A DNA stretch of 64,000 nt from Agrocybe praecox. Its lineage: Eukaryota > Basidiomycota > Agaricomycetes > Agaricales > Agrocybaceae. Positions 1-9,773 of the stretch are shown here, piece by piece. Below the pieces are notes generated by a model that was not told where the DNA came from, did not search any database, and saw only the letters and a list, made by a program, of their open reading frames with translations. How positions within the stretch are numbered: the stretch's first letter is position 1; each line of letters opens with the position of its first letter. The DNA is taken from contig OZ024847.1 of NCBI GenBank assembly GCA_964017145.1, forward strand, positions 1,240,001 through 1,304,000, read 5' to 3'. A program made the translations under genes and the position numbers.

Positions 1-636
1 TTATGCTGTCGAAAGCCATAAATATCCACCGCCTCCCCAGGGCGACGAGGCTTTGAATAGAAAAGTCTAATCAGCGGCCAGTCAAAACCTCATATGCAAC
101 GGTCATGACCGGAATCCATATGCCTTTGTTCTCCCACTGAATCTCTAGGGAAATGCCCATGAGCGCACATGGGTGACCTATGGGTAGTGCGAACGTTCAG
201 CGCGCACCAGGGTAATGTGTGTTGAAAGGCTACCCAGAGTTCCAAGGGAGCCAGAAAGGCGGCAAGGGTCAAGACGGGCGGAGGAAGTTAATCAGCCTAG
301 AGATTAGAATACGCACCGAACAACCTTTTCCGAGAACACCTCGAATCAATCCATTACTTATCTCATGTCGTCGAATGATTCTTTAGCCTGGAGAAGTTCA
401 TCTCTTGAGGAAGAAGAAGACCTGAGTAATGGTTTATAAGTAGAATTTGTTCCATAAGATGGGACATCATGGTCAGAGGGCTCACGCTGTCCATGTTGGC
501 TGAACAAAATTGGGCGTCGATCGGAGTTTGCCGTAATGCCGTCGTGGGTGTTAGACGGCTTTTGTTCATCACCATGCATTGTCGTTCGAGTTGGTGAAAT
601 GGTTGAGTTGCTCTCACGATTTCTTCAACGACAACC
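1..636. other. Window edge, no confident gene
   Basis: No gene can be supported here. On the minus strand, 358-579 is open for 73 codons, serine- and charge-rich, and ends just before a GTAATGG that could be a splice donor, so it might be a first exon of a gene leaving the window. Its ATG would sit only 57 bp from the ATG of the plus-strand EXPERA gene, and downstream pieces (90-272) give no recognisable continuation, so I do not call it. Confidence 0.3.
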
Positions 637-1578
637 ATGGCCGTCAAAACTTATAGCTGGGTGTCCCTTTGGTTCATACTGACCGTCCCTGTCATTGTTT
701 GGGATATGGGGTACTGTTTTATGCGGTGAGCAAGGATCTTTTCTTTCCGCAGAGAACAAATCACTTATCCTGTCATGTTTGGACGCTAGGCCTCGTTCGA
801 TGAAGGTAAAAATTACTTGTACTACTCGAAGGAGAACGGTTTTGGCCAACCTGTTCATCTTTTATATAGGGCGGTGATCTTCACTGGATATGGAAACCTT
901 ATGCCTTGTATCAAGAGGTGTGTGCTAGTCTTTCGTTTCAGCGGAGTGACGATCGTCCCGGTTCGCCGTACTTACCATATTTCTTTCCGTTCCAGGTGGA
1001 CTATGTATGTGTATCGTATTATACGTTTTGTCTGTCCTTTGACTTACCAGCTTTTATGTTGATAGATTTACGGATTGCCCGCCTTTGAACGCGGAGATGG
1101 GTTCACCAACGCTCAGTGTCAGTGGTGATTTCTTTCCACTGTCGTCTCTAAAAGTCCTGATCTCGGCGCCTCATCCAGCTCTTCTCAACGCAATTGAAAC
1201 CTTGTTGAATATCAGCTATGTCTACCTAGCTCACGTCTCACAATGGCCACCAGCCACTCTGGTAGGGTTCACCGCGGCCACCATGACACTATCAAAGACT
1301 ATCCTTTATTGGGCGCAGGAATACTACTGCGGATTCTGTGCCGTGGGACATAATTCTTGGTCTGACCTGGTTTTCTTGTGGATAATACCTAACGGGTAAG
1401 CAATTAAAGAGAACTCCGATGCATACTCGGTGTTGACTAGAACCTGATCCGTCTTTCCTATAGCCTTTGGATTGTTGTACCCAGCTTCATTATCGTCCGA
1501 TTGGGCAAGGACCTTGCCAAATCCCTCAATTTTGCGGATGCCCAATCCAAGAAACTGGCAGCTGGAAAACGCAACTAA
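637..1578 (+). CDS. EXPERA-domain membrane protein (emopamil-binding-like)
   Basis: Seven exons: 637-725, 790-805, 870-917, 996-1004, 1066-1117, 1179-1395, 1464-1578, giving 181 aa with every junction in frame. The protein starts MAVKTYSWVSLWFILTVPVI, a first membrane helix, followed by GGDLHWIWKPYALYQE, a DYIYGLPAF stretch, an aromatic-rich middle (NISYVYLAH, ILYWAQEYYCGF) and a last helix LWIVVPSFIIVRLG with a lysine-rich tail. This layout of four helices with buried acidic and aromatic residues is that of the EXPERA fold shared by sterol delta8-delta7 isomerase (EBP) and TMEM97. Fungi carry several non-catalytic or uncharacterised EXPERA proteins, so a sterol isomerase role is possible but not shown. 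Two exons are microexons (16 and 9 nt). The C-terminal KKLAAGKRN resembles a dilysine-type ER signal but is not canonical. Confidence 0.78.
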
Positions 1579-2097
1579 TTGGAAAAATATGACGGACTCG
1601 GTGTTCTCAATCGAAAGTTTATGATACCCTTGACTATCATCTATAGTAACGCATATACTCGAGTTGATTACTATATAGCCTTTTGGACAGGAATGAACTA
1701 TTTTCAATGATCTCGGCCATCTGAAATCGAGAAAGACCTGTTCGAAGGAAGTTTTTTTTTGTTCGGTGGGGATGACCATCTTACCGCGATGTCCCACTTA
1801 CAAACTCTCCACTGTCACCGATATTGTTGAGGCCTGACTGGTAACCATTCAATGGATGGACTGGTTGTGGTGCTTTAATCAATAAAAGAAGGTTGGGGCT
1901 TGATACTACCCGCCACCTAAATTAATATTTGTCCATGCATGGCTCACTGTCAGTCACTACGATCGAGAGAGAAAACCGTCAGCCTCCTGCTTCTTATATC
2001 TCGTATTTTTGGCATTGCAACGAAGTTTTTCTTTCTTTCTTACAACCTCCCCGACAGTGCGACAGTGGGCTACTGGAGCGCTCTCGGCGCGTTCCAC
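1579..2097. other. Intergenic spacer
   Basis: This holds the 3' flank of the EXPERA gene and the 5' flank of the GT90 gene. An ATG at 1939 is in frame with the GT90 start, but the extra residues look like translated promoter sequence, so it was not used. Confidence 0.6.
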
Positions 2098-4471
2098 ATG
2101 ATGAACAACATCAGTACACGGCGCTTAAGTCGGGTTCTCAGGCCTTTGATCATGATCTTTCTTCTCGGTTGCATACTCAGGCTGGGGCTCAGGACGCCAG
2201 TGCCCGTCGAATCCGATCCTTCTTTATTGAACTCACCAAAAAATTTTAACTTTACTCGTTTGAACGCCAACAGCAATGAGACTTATTCTATTAACCATGG
2301 CCCTACCATTTCGCAAAAGTCAGCCAACAGGCATAAGGAACCGGACATGGATGTCCGTGAAGAACTAGAGGAACATACGTATAGAAGCAATGGGTTGGTG
2401 GACGTTAACCCAAATGGCGAGCATCCCATTTACGAGCTGGTGAAACGTGCGCAAGAACAGTGGGATAGGAAGGTGAAGTACGCTAGTAAGACTTTCGATG
2501 AGGCCGTAACGGAATATCAACGCCGATATGGAAGATTACCTCCACCTGGGTTTGACGCTTGGCAAGTATTTTAGTTCGTAGAAAAAATGCGCATATACTA
2601 ACCTTTGATAGGTGGGATTACGTTGAAAAGTATCAAATCCAGCTTCCAGACGAATATGATCAAATTTTCAAAGATTTGGAACCGTTCTGGGGGGTGGATC
2701 CCAGAGACCTGCAGGTCATTCAACGCGAATGGGAAGCACATGCAGATTCGTTCACTGTTGGGAAAGACACAATGGAAGAACCTATTGGTCTGAGGAACTT
2801 CTCAAACCCGAAAAACGATGGAGGGCCTAACGGTCTTGCGAAGGGCGCCTATCAAATCGCGGAACTTTTACGGGAAGTAGAAGGTTCAATACCACCATTT
2901 CACGCGGTATTTTCGCCTCATGATAGTCCCAATTTGGCCACGGATTTCGAGCTGAAACAACAGGCATTGCGAGCAGCCGAGGAAGGGACTTGTGCGTGAA
3001 ATCAAATAAATTATATGACTAAAAAATGAAACGAACCTAATGTATAGTGATATTATTCTAGACATTGATATTAACAACCCGCCTAACGTTAAATTAGACG
3101 GCTGGATAGCTGGTTGTTCGCCAGACTCTCCTGCGAAAATTCAAAAAATTGGGTGGGGAGGTGACCCTGTTCCCCCACATTTGATGGAAAGCAGAACTTT
3201 CATCCACGATCATCGCGCCTCTATGGACCCTTGTCAACATCCTTCTCTCTTGCTAACACACGGGCAATTCATTTCTCATGGAAAGGGCCCTGTTCCACAT
3301 CGGAAACTCATCCCGCAGTTCTCGTTTTCGCCAACGACGCTGCATTACGATATAATCCCGGCCATGCCAATAAACTGGGTAAAGGATATTCTGCCACGGA
3401 CAAATGACCCGGAATGGGAGGACCGGTGGGATGCGCGACTGCAATGGAGAGGCAGGAACACGGGAATGTGGCATTCAGCTGACAAGCGCTGGGATCTCTC
3501 CCAAAGGACGCGGTTGGTGACTTGGGCTGGGGACGGCGAATCGTTATCAACCGAATTGGGAAGGAACCTAACGGTGCTAATGCCTATGGAAAAAGGAAAA
3601 AGAGTAGGACATGCTGTGCCCGTAAAGAAGGCACACTGGGTACCAGCAATGGTCGATGTAGCTTTCGCAGGTTCTCCAATCCACTGTCCTCCGGAAGTGT
3701 GTTCTCGGCTAGCAGAGATCTTCGAGTTTAGGAAATACCAGGGCCAAAGTGCTGTTGGGAAGTATAGATATTACATTGATGTATGCTCGGACGAGTTCTT
3801 GTTGTTTGTTTGGGTAATCTGACCCCTTCTTCCTGTTTGCTTTAGGTTGACGGTAACGCATGGTCCAGTCGCTTTAAGCGCCTCATTACATCTAATGCCC
3901 TCGTCTTCAAATCGACAATATATCCCGAGTGGTGAGTGAGCACCGTCCTCAGCTTCTGGTTCTTGGAATGAGATGTCATGCTTTTTCTTCGCGTCTGATA
4001 AGGTACCTTGACCGAGTGGCTCCATGGGTGCACTATGTCCCAATCCAAGTCGACCTGTCGGATCTATGGGATGCGTTCACGTTCTTTAGGGGGGATCCCC
4101 TAGGGCGAGGCGCGCACGACGACATGGCGAAGAAGATTGCGGAAGAAGGCCGAAAATGGAGCAAGACATACTGGAGGCAGGAGGACCTAGTGGCCTACAT
4201 GTTCCGGTACGTCCATCTCCCGAAACGAATTAAGCGACCTGTTGTTCGACAGATGTTGATTAATCGTTGCCTCATTTTATTTTTTCTCTTGCGGCACTTT
4301 TTTGGCCGGAGTAGACTCTTCCTAGAATATGCACGCGTTATGGATCCTGAAAGGAAGTCGATGGACCTTCATCCATCAAAGATCATACTGCAAGAGTCGC
4401 GAAAAGGGCTATATGATAAACGGCCTGTAAAGCAAGCGAACTATGATGCTGAGGCCGTTGGTGATGATTAA
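2098..4471 (+). CDS. Glycosyltransferase family 90 (CAP10-like)
   Basis: Six exons: 2098-2561, 2612-2991, 3062-3780, 3846-3931, 4003-4206, 4315-4471, giving 669 aa in one frame. The start was chosen at the ATG pair 2098/2101, which places a hydrophobic signal anchor (LRPLIMIFLLGCILRLGL) at about residues 14-31, as expected for a type II Golgi membrane enzyme. A charged stem follows, then the family's conserved blocks: PPGFDAW, GWIAGCSPDSPA, the catalytic-domain core DGNAWSSRFKRLI with STIYPEW, and APWVHYVPIQVDLSDLWD near the C-terminus. Cryptococcal Cap10/Cxt1-type members of this family transfer xylose (beta-1,2-xylosyltransferase) to glycolipids and capsule glycans; the donor and acceptor here are not determined. 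Intron 1 (2562-2611) uses a GC donor, GCAAGT, because only this keeps the frame into WDYVEKYQ. Loss of the first intron's splicing would truncate the protein before the catalytic domain. Confidence 0.9.
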
Positions 4472-4708
4472 TGGTAATCCCGATCCGCTATGTGGTAATG
4501 ACCTGACAAAGATGTAAATAATTGGACCACGGTCGATCGATTGCGCAGTTATGGGTATTATTCCAAACCAAGGTCGACGGGTATAAGTGGATCTGAACAT
4601 ACAGAAGAGGTTGCAAATGTCAATTCAAATCGTCATATCTTTTGGATCAACATCCTGTGACTCACTTAAATGGCTTTGTGTATAAAAAGGGAGATGTTCT
4701 CGATATTA

Positions 4709-6038
4709 TCATACATGTCTGCTATCAACGTAAATGGCTGTTTGCTTTTCGTTGGGGATGGATAGATTGTCATCGTGGACCGAGGTGGATGCAGTATGCA
4801 TAGTTTCAAGACGGATATCACTTCTCCTCGTCGAGCTGAAGTTATGGCTTCTAGGTAATCGATAATCCATCGTACTATCAGTCGTTGTCAGTTCGCCCCT
4901 TGGACTCCGATGAATGATTGATCCACGTCGAGTGGCTCCAACATCAAAATCCATGCTAGTAGGATTAGCATCCCATATGCCGTGCGTGAGCTTGACGTTC
5001 CGATAGACGCGGCACGAGAGGATGTTGACCAACGCTAAGTGGCACATCAAAAACATGATGCTAAAAGGTGCATCCAGGCAGGCAATTGAAACGAGCACTA
5101 CGGTTTTCGTGAAGACGATGAGCCTACACCAGGGTTAGTTTGACAGATAAACAGATTGATAAAGATAGAGCGGTACGTACAAGCAGTAGATTTGGCTATC
5201 TTGCAGTAAAACCTTCCAAAGAACCGGCATGGACGTCCCCAAGATGAGATTATTCACTCTCTGCCCTAGCGTCGCAGTTGACTCGACAAACATTTTGTAC
5301 ACTCTATACGTGATCGCAATATAGATAAGGATATCATTTGCCAGAAGAACGATGACCGTCGGTCCGAGAAATTGTGGATTAGCGGTTTCCAGACAGTAAT
5401 CCGTTGGCCCAATTCGATGAGCCTCGAATGTCTTTGGGAAGGTCCCAGACATGGCGACGGAGGCGAGCCATGTCATTCCGAATATCGAACAGATGTATCG
5501 ATCCATGCAGAATACCGTGCATACGCGCATATAGAAGAGGAATGTCGTCGAGCAGACAGATGCAACTAGTATCCCACTCAGAACTCGTTGAAGGAGAGCA
5601 CAGTCTCCGACGGCAGTAGCTGGAGCAGATAATGAGTGTTAATCGCAAGTTTTATAGGTATGATACCGACTCAAAAGGACTGTTCTCCCGAGCGCATACG
5701 CTAGGAGTGTGATTCTACTACCAGTCAACGGATTGCAAGAGGATGGTAAACATGAAATGGGCGCACCTGGTGATGAAGTAGATACATGTAGGCATGCTCA
5801 GCCTGTATTCTAGTAGGATCTTCAGCTCTTTCCGCAGGTTATTTAAAATATCCCATGTTAGGATCTTGGTGCTCTTTTGTCAGATATAAGGCTCAAAGGA
5901 GAATTGAAGCAGACTCACGGCGGTAGTTGCGATTTGAAGATAGGACATGACATTATAATGACGAGCTAGCTTAGGAGACAAGAAAATGAGAGGTGTTGGC
6001 ACATCCGTAGGCGAGAACTGGAACGAAATGGTAGACAT
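4709..6038 (-). CDS. Seven-helix membrane protein, DUF6533-like
   Basis: Five exons on the minus strand: 5919-6038, 5767-5864, 5671-5714, 5181-5619, 4709-5123, giving 371 aa. The N-terminal part (ARHYNVMSYLQIATTAVL, TWDILNNLRKELKILLEYR, LSMPTCIYFITR) follows the pattern of the Agaricomycete 7TM family in which a helix ending in Trp-Asp precedes a short acidic or Glu loop and a conserved aromatic-Arg segment. TTAVGDCALLQ is the equivalent of the usual extracellular VGDC motif. Further helices are seen at FLFYMRVCTVFCM, IFGMTWLASVAMSG, TVIVLLANDILIYIAI and FSIMFLMCHLALVNIL. The roughly 95-residue C-terminus is hydrophilic and probably cytosolic. The exon 3 to exon 4 junction is the weakest: the best in-frame donor is GTCGGT, although a more canonical GTATCA lies 4 nt downstream in the wrong phase. 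No ligand or function is known for this family; a GPCR-like role is only inference. Confidence 0.8.
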
Positions 6039-6762
6039 TCCCGCTTAATGATCAAGGGTGTGCAAAAGAAATCCACAACGGTAGGCGTTTCATTTTATGT
6101 ATGTCGTCTGGAATCTAAAAATACATCAATGTTTGATGTTAGCAATCATGGATGGCTCCGAGGACAAACGCATACACTCCTTCCTGCCCGGAACTACCCC
6201 AGGTTACAGACAAATACTAATCACGGCATACTAGTATCTGACTTACGCACTCGAAGCTCTGTCCACACTGGTGAAACACCGCCGCCAGAATCGATGCGCC
6301 TATTCCATGTTTGGGTCCACAGCGCTGCTGCGTCCGAAAACGCCGTCCAGAATAAAACACAAGCGATTGTGGTGGATATACGCCCGTGAATCAATTGGAC
6401 CGGCCCCTTTCGTGAGATAAATATCTTGAGAAAAACGGCTGCAGGCACATGCTGTCGCTGATGTTTTCAGCGTCGTTGTCATGGACGTGGAGCCGTTGGG
6501 CTATTGTATTGTTTCACGCAGCGTATGTATGCCTTGCGTGACCCTGTCTGCCGATGTCAAAGGCCTGCCTGCTCTTGTGCGTGTACGCATCCCGCCAGCG
6601 TGCTTTTCTCACCTGAGTCGATTCCAAGTTCAGGAAAATTGTATCGTGTGCCAAGGACATAGAGTAGTATGCACAGTTGCACAAGACCTGTAAGACGCAG
6701 TTAGTGCATTACCCGAATTTCCAATAAGATAAGATAAGATTGATGGATCAGCGCGTCTAAAC
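6039..6762. other. Spacer with possible minus-strand relic
   Basis: No confident gene. The minus strand at 6221-6448 is open for 75 codons with a hydrophobic stretch (ISTTIACVLFWTAFSD), and plausible splice sites surround it, so a decayed or unrecognised membrane protein is possible. The tandem AAGATAAGATAAGAT at 6726-6740 is a small cluster of GATA-factor core sites on the plus strand. Confidence 0.3.
6755..6762. repeat. Left target-site duplication of the MITE
   Basis: GTCTAAAC, identical to 7280-7287. Confidence 0.85.
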
Positions 6763-7279
6763 TAGGGCTGTGTTAGAATGGTTTTTTGCTCAGTTATTAA
6801 TGTGAGGCTCGGCTTGGGCTTGTGTGAGGTGAGAAACTCACGTTAATAACATGTTATTTTCTTATGTAAGCGCTTACAGTAAATAAATATAATCCTGGAA
6901 AAATAGGCATGTAAATGGAAGAAAAATCGCAGTAAGATAAACAAAGAATAGTTTTTTTCAACAAAGTGATTTGTACGGTGCAAAACTTGTCCAAAAAAGG
7001 CTTTCAATGTCTGATAGAGGTAGCATTTCCTCCGATTAAGCTGAATAAGCACTGCCATTTTAGGCTTTTCTTTGCCAAAAATATTCTTGGTGAATAATCG
7101 GTGTCGTGAATTCAGAGTAGCCTAGCGAAATTTGCTAAAAACATTAAGATTTTTTTAAGATTTCTCACAGGTTTCTCACATGCATTTTTCGACCTCTCTA
7201 TGTGAGGAATGTTAATAACAGTTATTAACGTGTGAGAAACTGCGATGTTATTAACATCCGAGTTACTAACACAGCCCTA
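6763..7279. mobile_element. hAT-type MITE
   Basis: A 517-bp element bounded by a perfect 14-bp inverted repeat, TAGGGCTGTGTTAG at 6763-6776 and its complement at 7266-7279. It is flanked on both sides by an identical 8-bp direct repeat, GTCTAAAC (6755-6762 and 7280-7287). An 8-bp duplication with a YAGGG terminus is the signature of hAT transposons. Inside there is no credible transposase, only AT-rich sequence with repeated subterminal words of the type GTTAATAAC/GTTATTAA and GTGAG in both orientations near both ends, which resemble transposase-binding subterminal repeats. It must have been moved by an autonomous hAT elsewhere in the genome. The perfect duplication suggests a recent insertion. 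Confidence 0.88.
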
Positions 7280-7287
7280 GTCTAAAC
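7280..7287. repeat. Right target-site duplication of the MITE
   Basis: GTCTAAAC, identical to 6755-6762. Confidence 0.85.
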
Positions 7288-7904
7288 GACCATCGACAAC
7301 AACAATAGGCATTGTCTACGCGATGAATGGCACATGGTAAAAAAGCAAGGAAGCCTGATCGATATAAACTGTGCAGTGCATAAATAAGATTGCTCAGGCT
7401 CATCCGCGACGCCTGGACTCTGTGGCGTTCAAGTCAGATTTGAAAGTGGGGCGTTAATTTACTTGGAAAGATCGACTTAATCGTTTGCAAGTTGTTTCTT
7501 GCGAGCTTATAGCTTCAATTCCGCAGAGCATACAATGCTATCAATTTTTTTGCCATGCTGAAATTCTGTGGAAGGCTTTATTCTCGTTTGATGAAAAGAA
7601 AAAACATGAGACCATCAAACTTCCTCGCAATTCAGTCTTCAAATCACCGTTGTTCACCGACTAGTTAGACTGCTTCGACTTAGCTTTTGTGCAGAGCCGA
7701 CAATCTGTTGACATTCTCATCTGTCATACCGGGAAAGCGATTCAAAGCTGGCAGTGGTTTGAGTACCCACCCCGAGACCGCCATCACGGCTGTCGCTCTC
7801 CATCTATACACGCTCTTCTCATAGGGTACACTGGTTCTGTTATACATGATATTAAGTATGTCATATATGATATAGCGGTAGGACGGTGCCTCTCACATCT
7901 CCTT
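7288..7904. other. Intergenic spacer
   Basis: No gene seen. It lies between the MITE and the 3' end of the minus-strand orphan gene. Confidence 0.6.
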
Positions 7905-8862
7905 TTATACAGCTTCGTCGAATATCCCAACGCTGGCGTACTTCTCCGAATATACCTCATTCACAAGATCGACTATATCGTCTTCTATCTGGAAGCTCTT
8001 GATGTCCCTCTTATCCAACACAACCTTTTGTTTAGCAAGGTGACGTACGATGGCGACTGCATATTTTAAATGCGCGTCCCACTTCATCTCCAGCCTCACC
8101 CGTAATCTCTTCAAGGCTTCGGGATTGGGATTACCAGCAGAAAACCTGCGTTGCTGATCTTCCGGAATGATGGCGTGATAGGTTAGCCTGTCGACCTTGA
8201 CTTTTGTGTCATAAGCATGGTACATCTCTCTCGCGAGTTCATTCCTCCAGTTCGGAGCATAGAGAACGAGCATGTTGTTTTTTGACCGGAATACCTCGTC
8301 CGCGTTCACAGAGGCGTATTCGTATTCGTATTCGTTCGAACTTGGCTCGACATGATCGGAATGTGAAGAGAAAGAAAATTCATAGATCGAGCTCGTCCGT
8401 ATCCATTCGGACTTGTAGGTAGAAAGAGTCGTAGCCTTGCAATACTTTCTGGCCATCTGGATGACCCTCTCGTCGTCAGCATTGGACAGAACCAGGCTGA
8501 CATCATCAGTCATCCCATCTTTGCAAAGTGTCAGGGTAGCACATCCGCCGCCTTCGATGATAGCGTGTACGGATCCTGGAACGTAGTTGTTGATCCGTCC
8601 CTTGTGCTTTGTCGGAGTGAGCTTTTCCTTGGGGTGGTGTTGGTTCAACTTTAATATGACTTCGGAAATCGCTTCGAGACCTGAAAGGGACGCAAATACA
8701 ATGTTAAATACTCTAACGACAACCACCTCTGGGCGTACCTTTTTTGACACCTCTTCGATCAAGAGCTATTGTTTCCTTCGGATGTCCACCTGTCTGCTTC
8801 CTCGTATGGGTTTCGGGATCCAAAGCGGACAGGATAGCTGGTACTATGCTTGAAATATTCAT
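7905..8862 (-). CDS. Orphan hypothetical protein, 299 aa
   Basis: Two exons: 8739-8862 and 7905-8680, joined by a 58-nt GT-AG intron in frame. The first exon begins MNISSIVPAILSALDPETHT and ends in a basic stretch (DRRGVKK); the second starts GLEAISEVILKLNQHH. The protein is soluble, with no signal peptide or membrane helix after the weakly hydrophobic start. It contains a Gly-Gly-Gly-Cys segment (HAIIEGGGCATLTLC), a low-complexity EYEYEY patch and an acidic C-terminus. A TATA box lies 122-132 bp upstream of the chosen ATG, which supports that start. I do not recognise the family and assign no function. Confidence 0.65.
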
Positions 8863-8983
8863 GACAACGTCCGCGCCGGATTACGATTTCGCAATCGTAG
8901 ACTTGTCAAGATTCGAATGAAAGTGAATCAATCGATATAAAATAGCTGCGGAAGTCGTGAACGGTGAGGGCTGTCTATGCCGG

Positions 8984-8994
8984 TTTTATATATA
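8984..8994 (-). promoter_or_regulatory. TATA box of the orphan gene
   Basis: TATATATAAAA reads on the minus strand, 122-132 bp upstream of the ATG at 8862. Confidence 0.5.
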
Positions 8995-9773
8995 GGGCAA
9001 TGGTCGCTTCAGCAAGAGCCACAGGAAGACATTAGTATAACAATGCGCTATACTGCCAGAACAACGTGGCATGCAGAAGGCTTCCATAGACAGACATCCG
9101 ACAATGGGATGGTATTAAGGTCACGCATGCACAACGTTGCGAAGAGTCAATATTAGGTCGTTTCAGTCCGACAATGAGTCAAGAGTCCAGAACTGCCACA
9201 GGCCACAGGCTAAAGCCGCATTGTTTGCGATGGAGAGAAGCATGAGCGGTCGCCAGTAGGGTTGATAGATGCCGTTATAGACATGCCATGCAGTCATGTT
9301 TTGGAGAGGTTTACAAGTAAAGTTAGATAGACTGAGAGAAGGACAGATGCGGGCCTCGGGCCTGATAGTGACAGTGACTAGTGACTCGTTACGTCCAGCT
9401 TTTGTAACCACGTGGCTGCGAATACCTAAATCGTGACTCGTCGACGCCAACTTATTCCAATACATGTAAGTGTAACATGTCATTAATTGAGCGTTGAGGT
9501 ATACAATTTCAATCACAACTGATTCTACCTTTTATACCCTAAATGTAGCAACTGAGGGCCGCAAAATTCCGAACCGTGGACTCAACATATCTCAGAATAG
9601 ACATGAATAACAGATGGATATCGTGATAACGAACTGTTCAATGTCTTCGACGCTTCTCCTTAACTTTATGCGACACATTCAGCGAAAGGCAACCTTTGAG
9701 CTTTGCCTGACTATCTGATCATTGCCAGATAATAACTGGTTACAGCTCAAGATTGGACCTTGGCTAGAAAGCG
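8995..9773. other. Intergenic spacer
   Basis: No supported gene. The minus strand at 9163-9516 is open for 117 codons with a hydrophobic C-terminal third, but it has no recognisable domain and no clear splice context. Confidence 0.5.

Noticed and set aside
1324..1797. 157-codon minus-strand open frame
   Set aside because: It lies antisense to the last two exons of the EXPERA gene, which are confirmed by phase and homology, and shows no domain.
6756..7286. Alternative MITE boundaries with a 6-bp duplication TCTAAA and a 15-bp TIR
   Set aside because: Moving the ends in by one base gives a longer, perfect 8-bp duplication and a hAT-type terminus, which is the better explanation.
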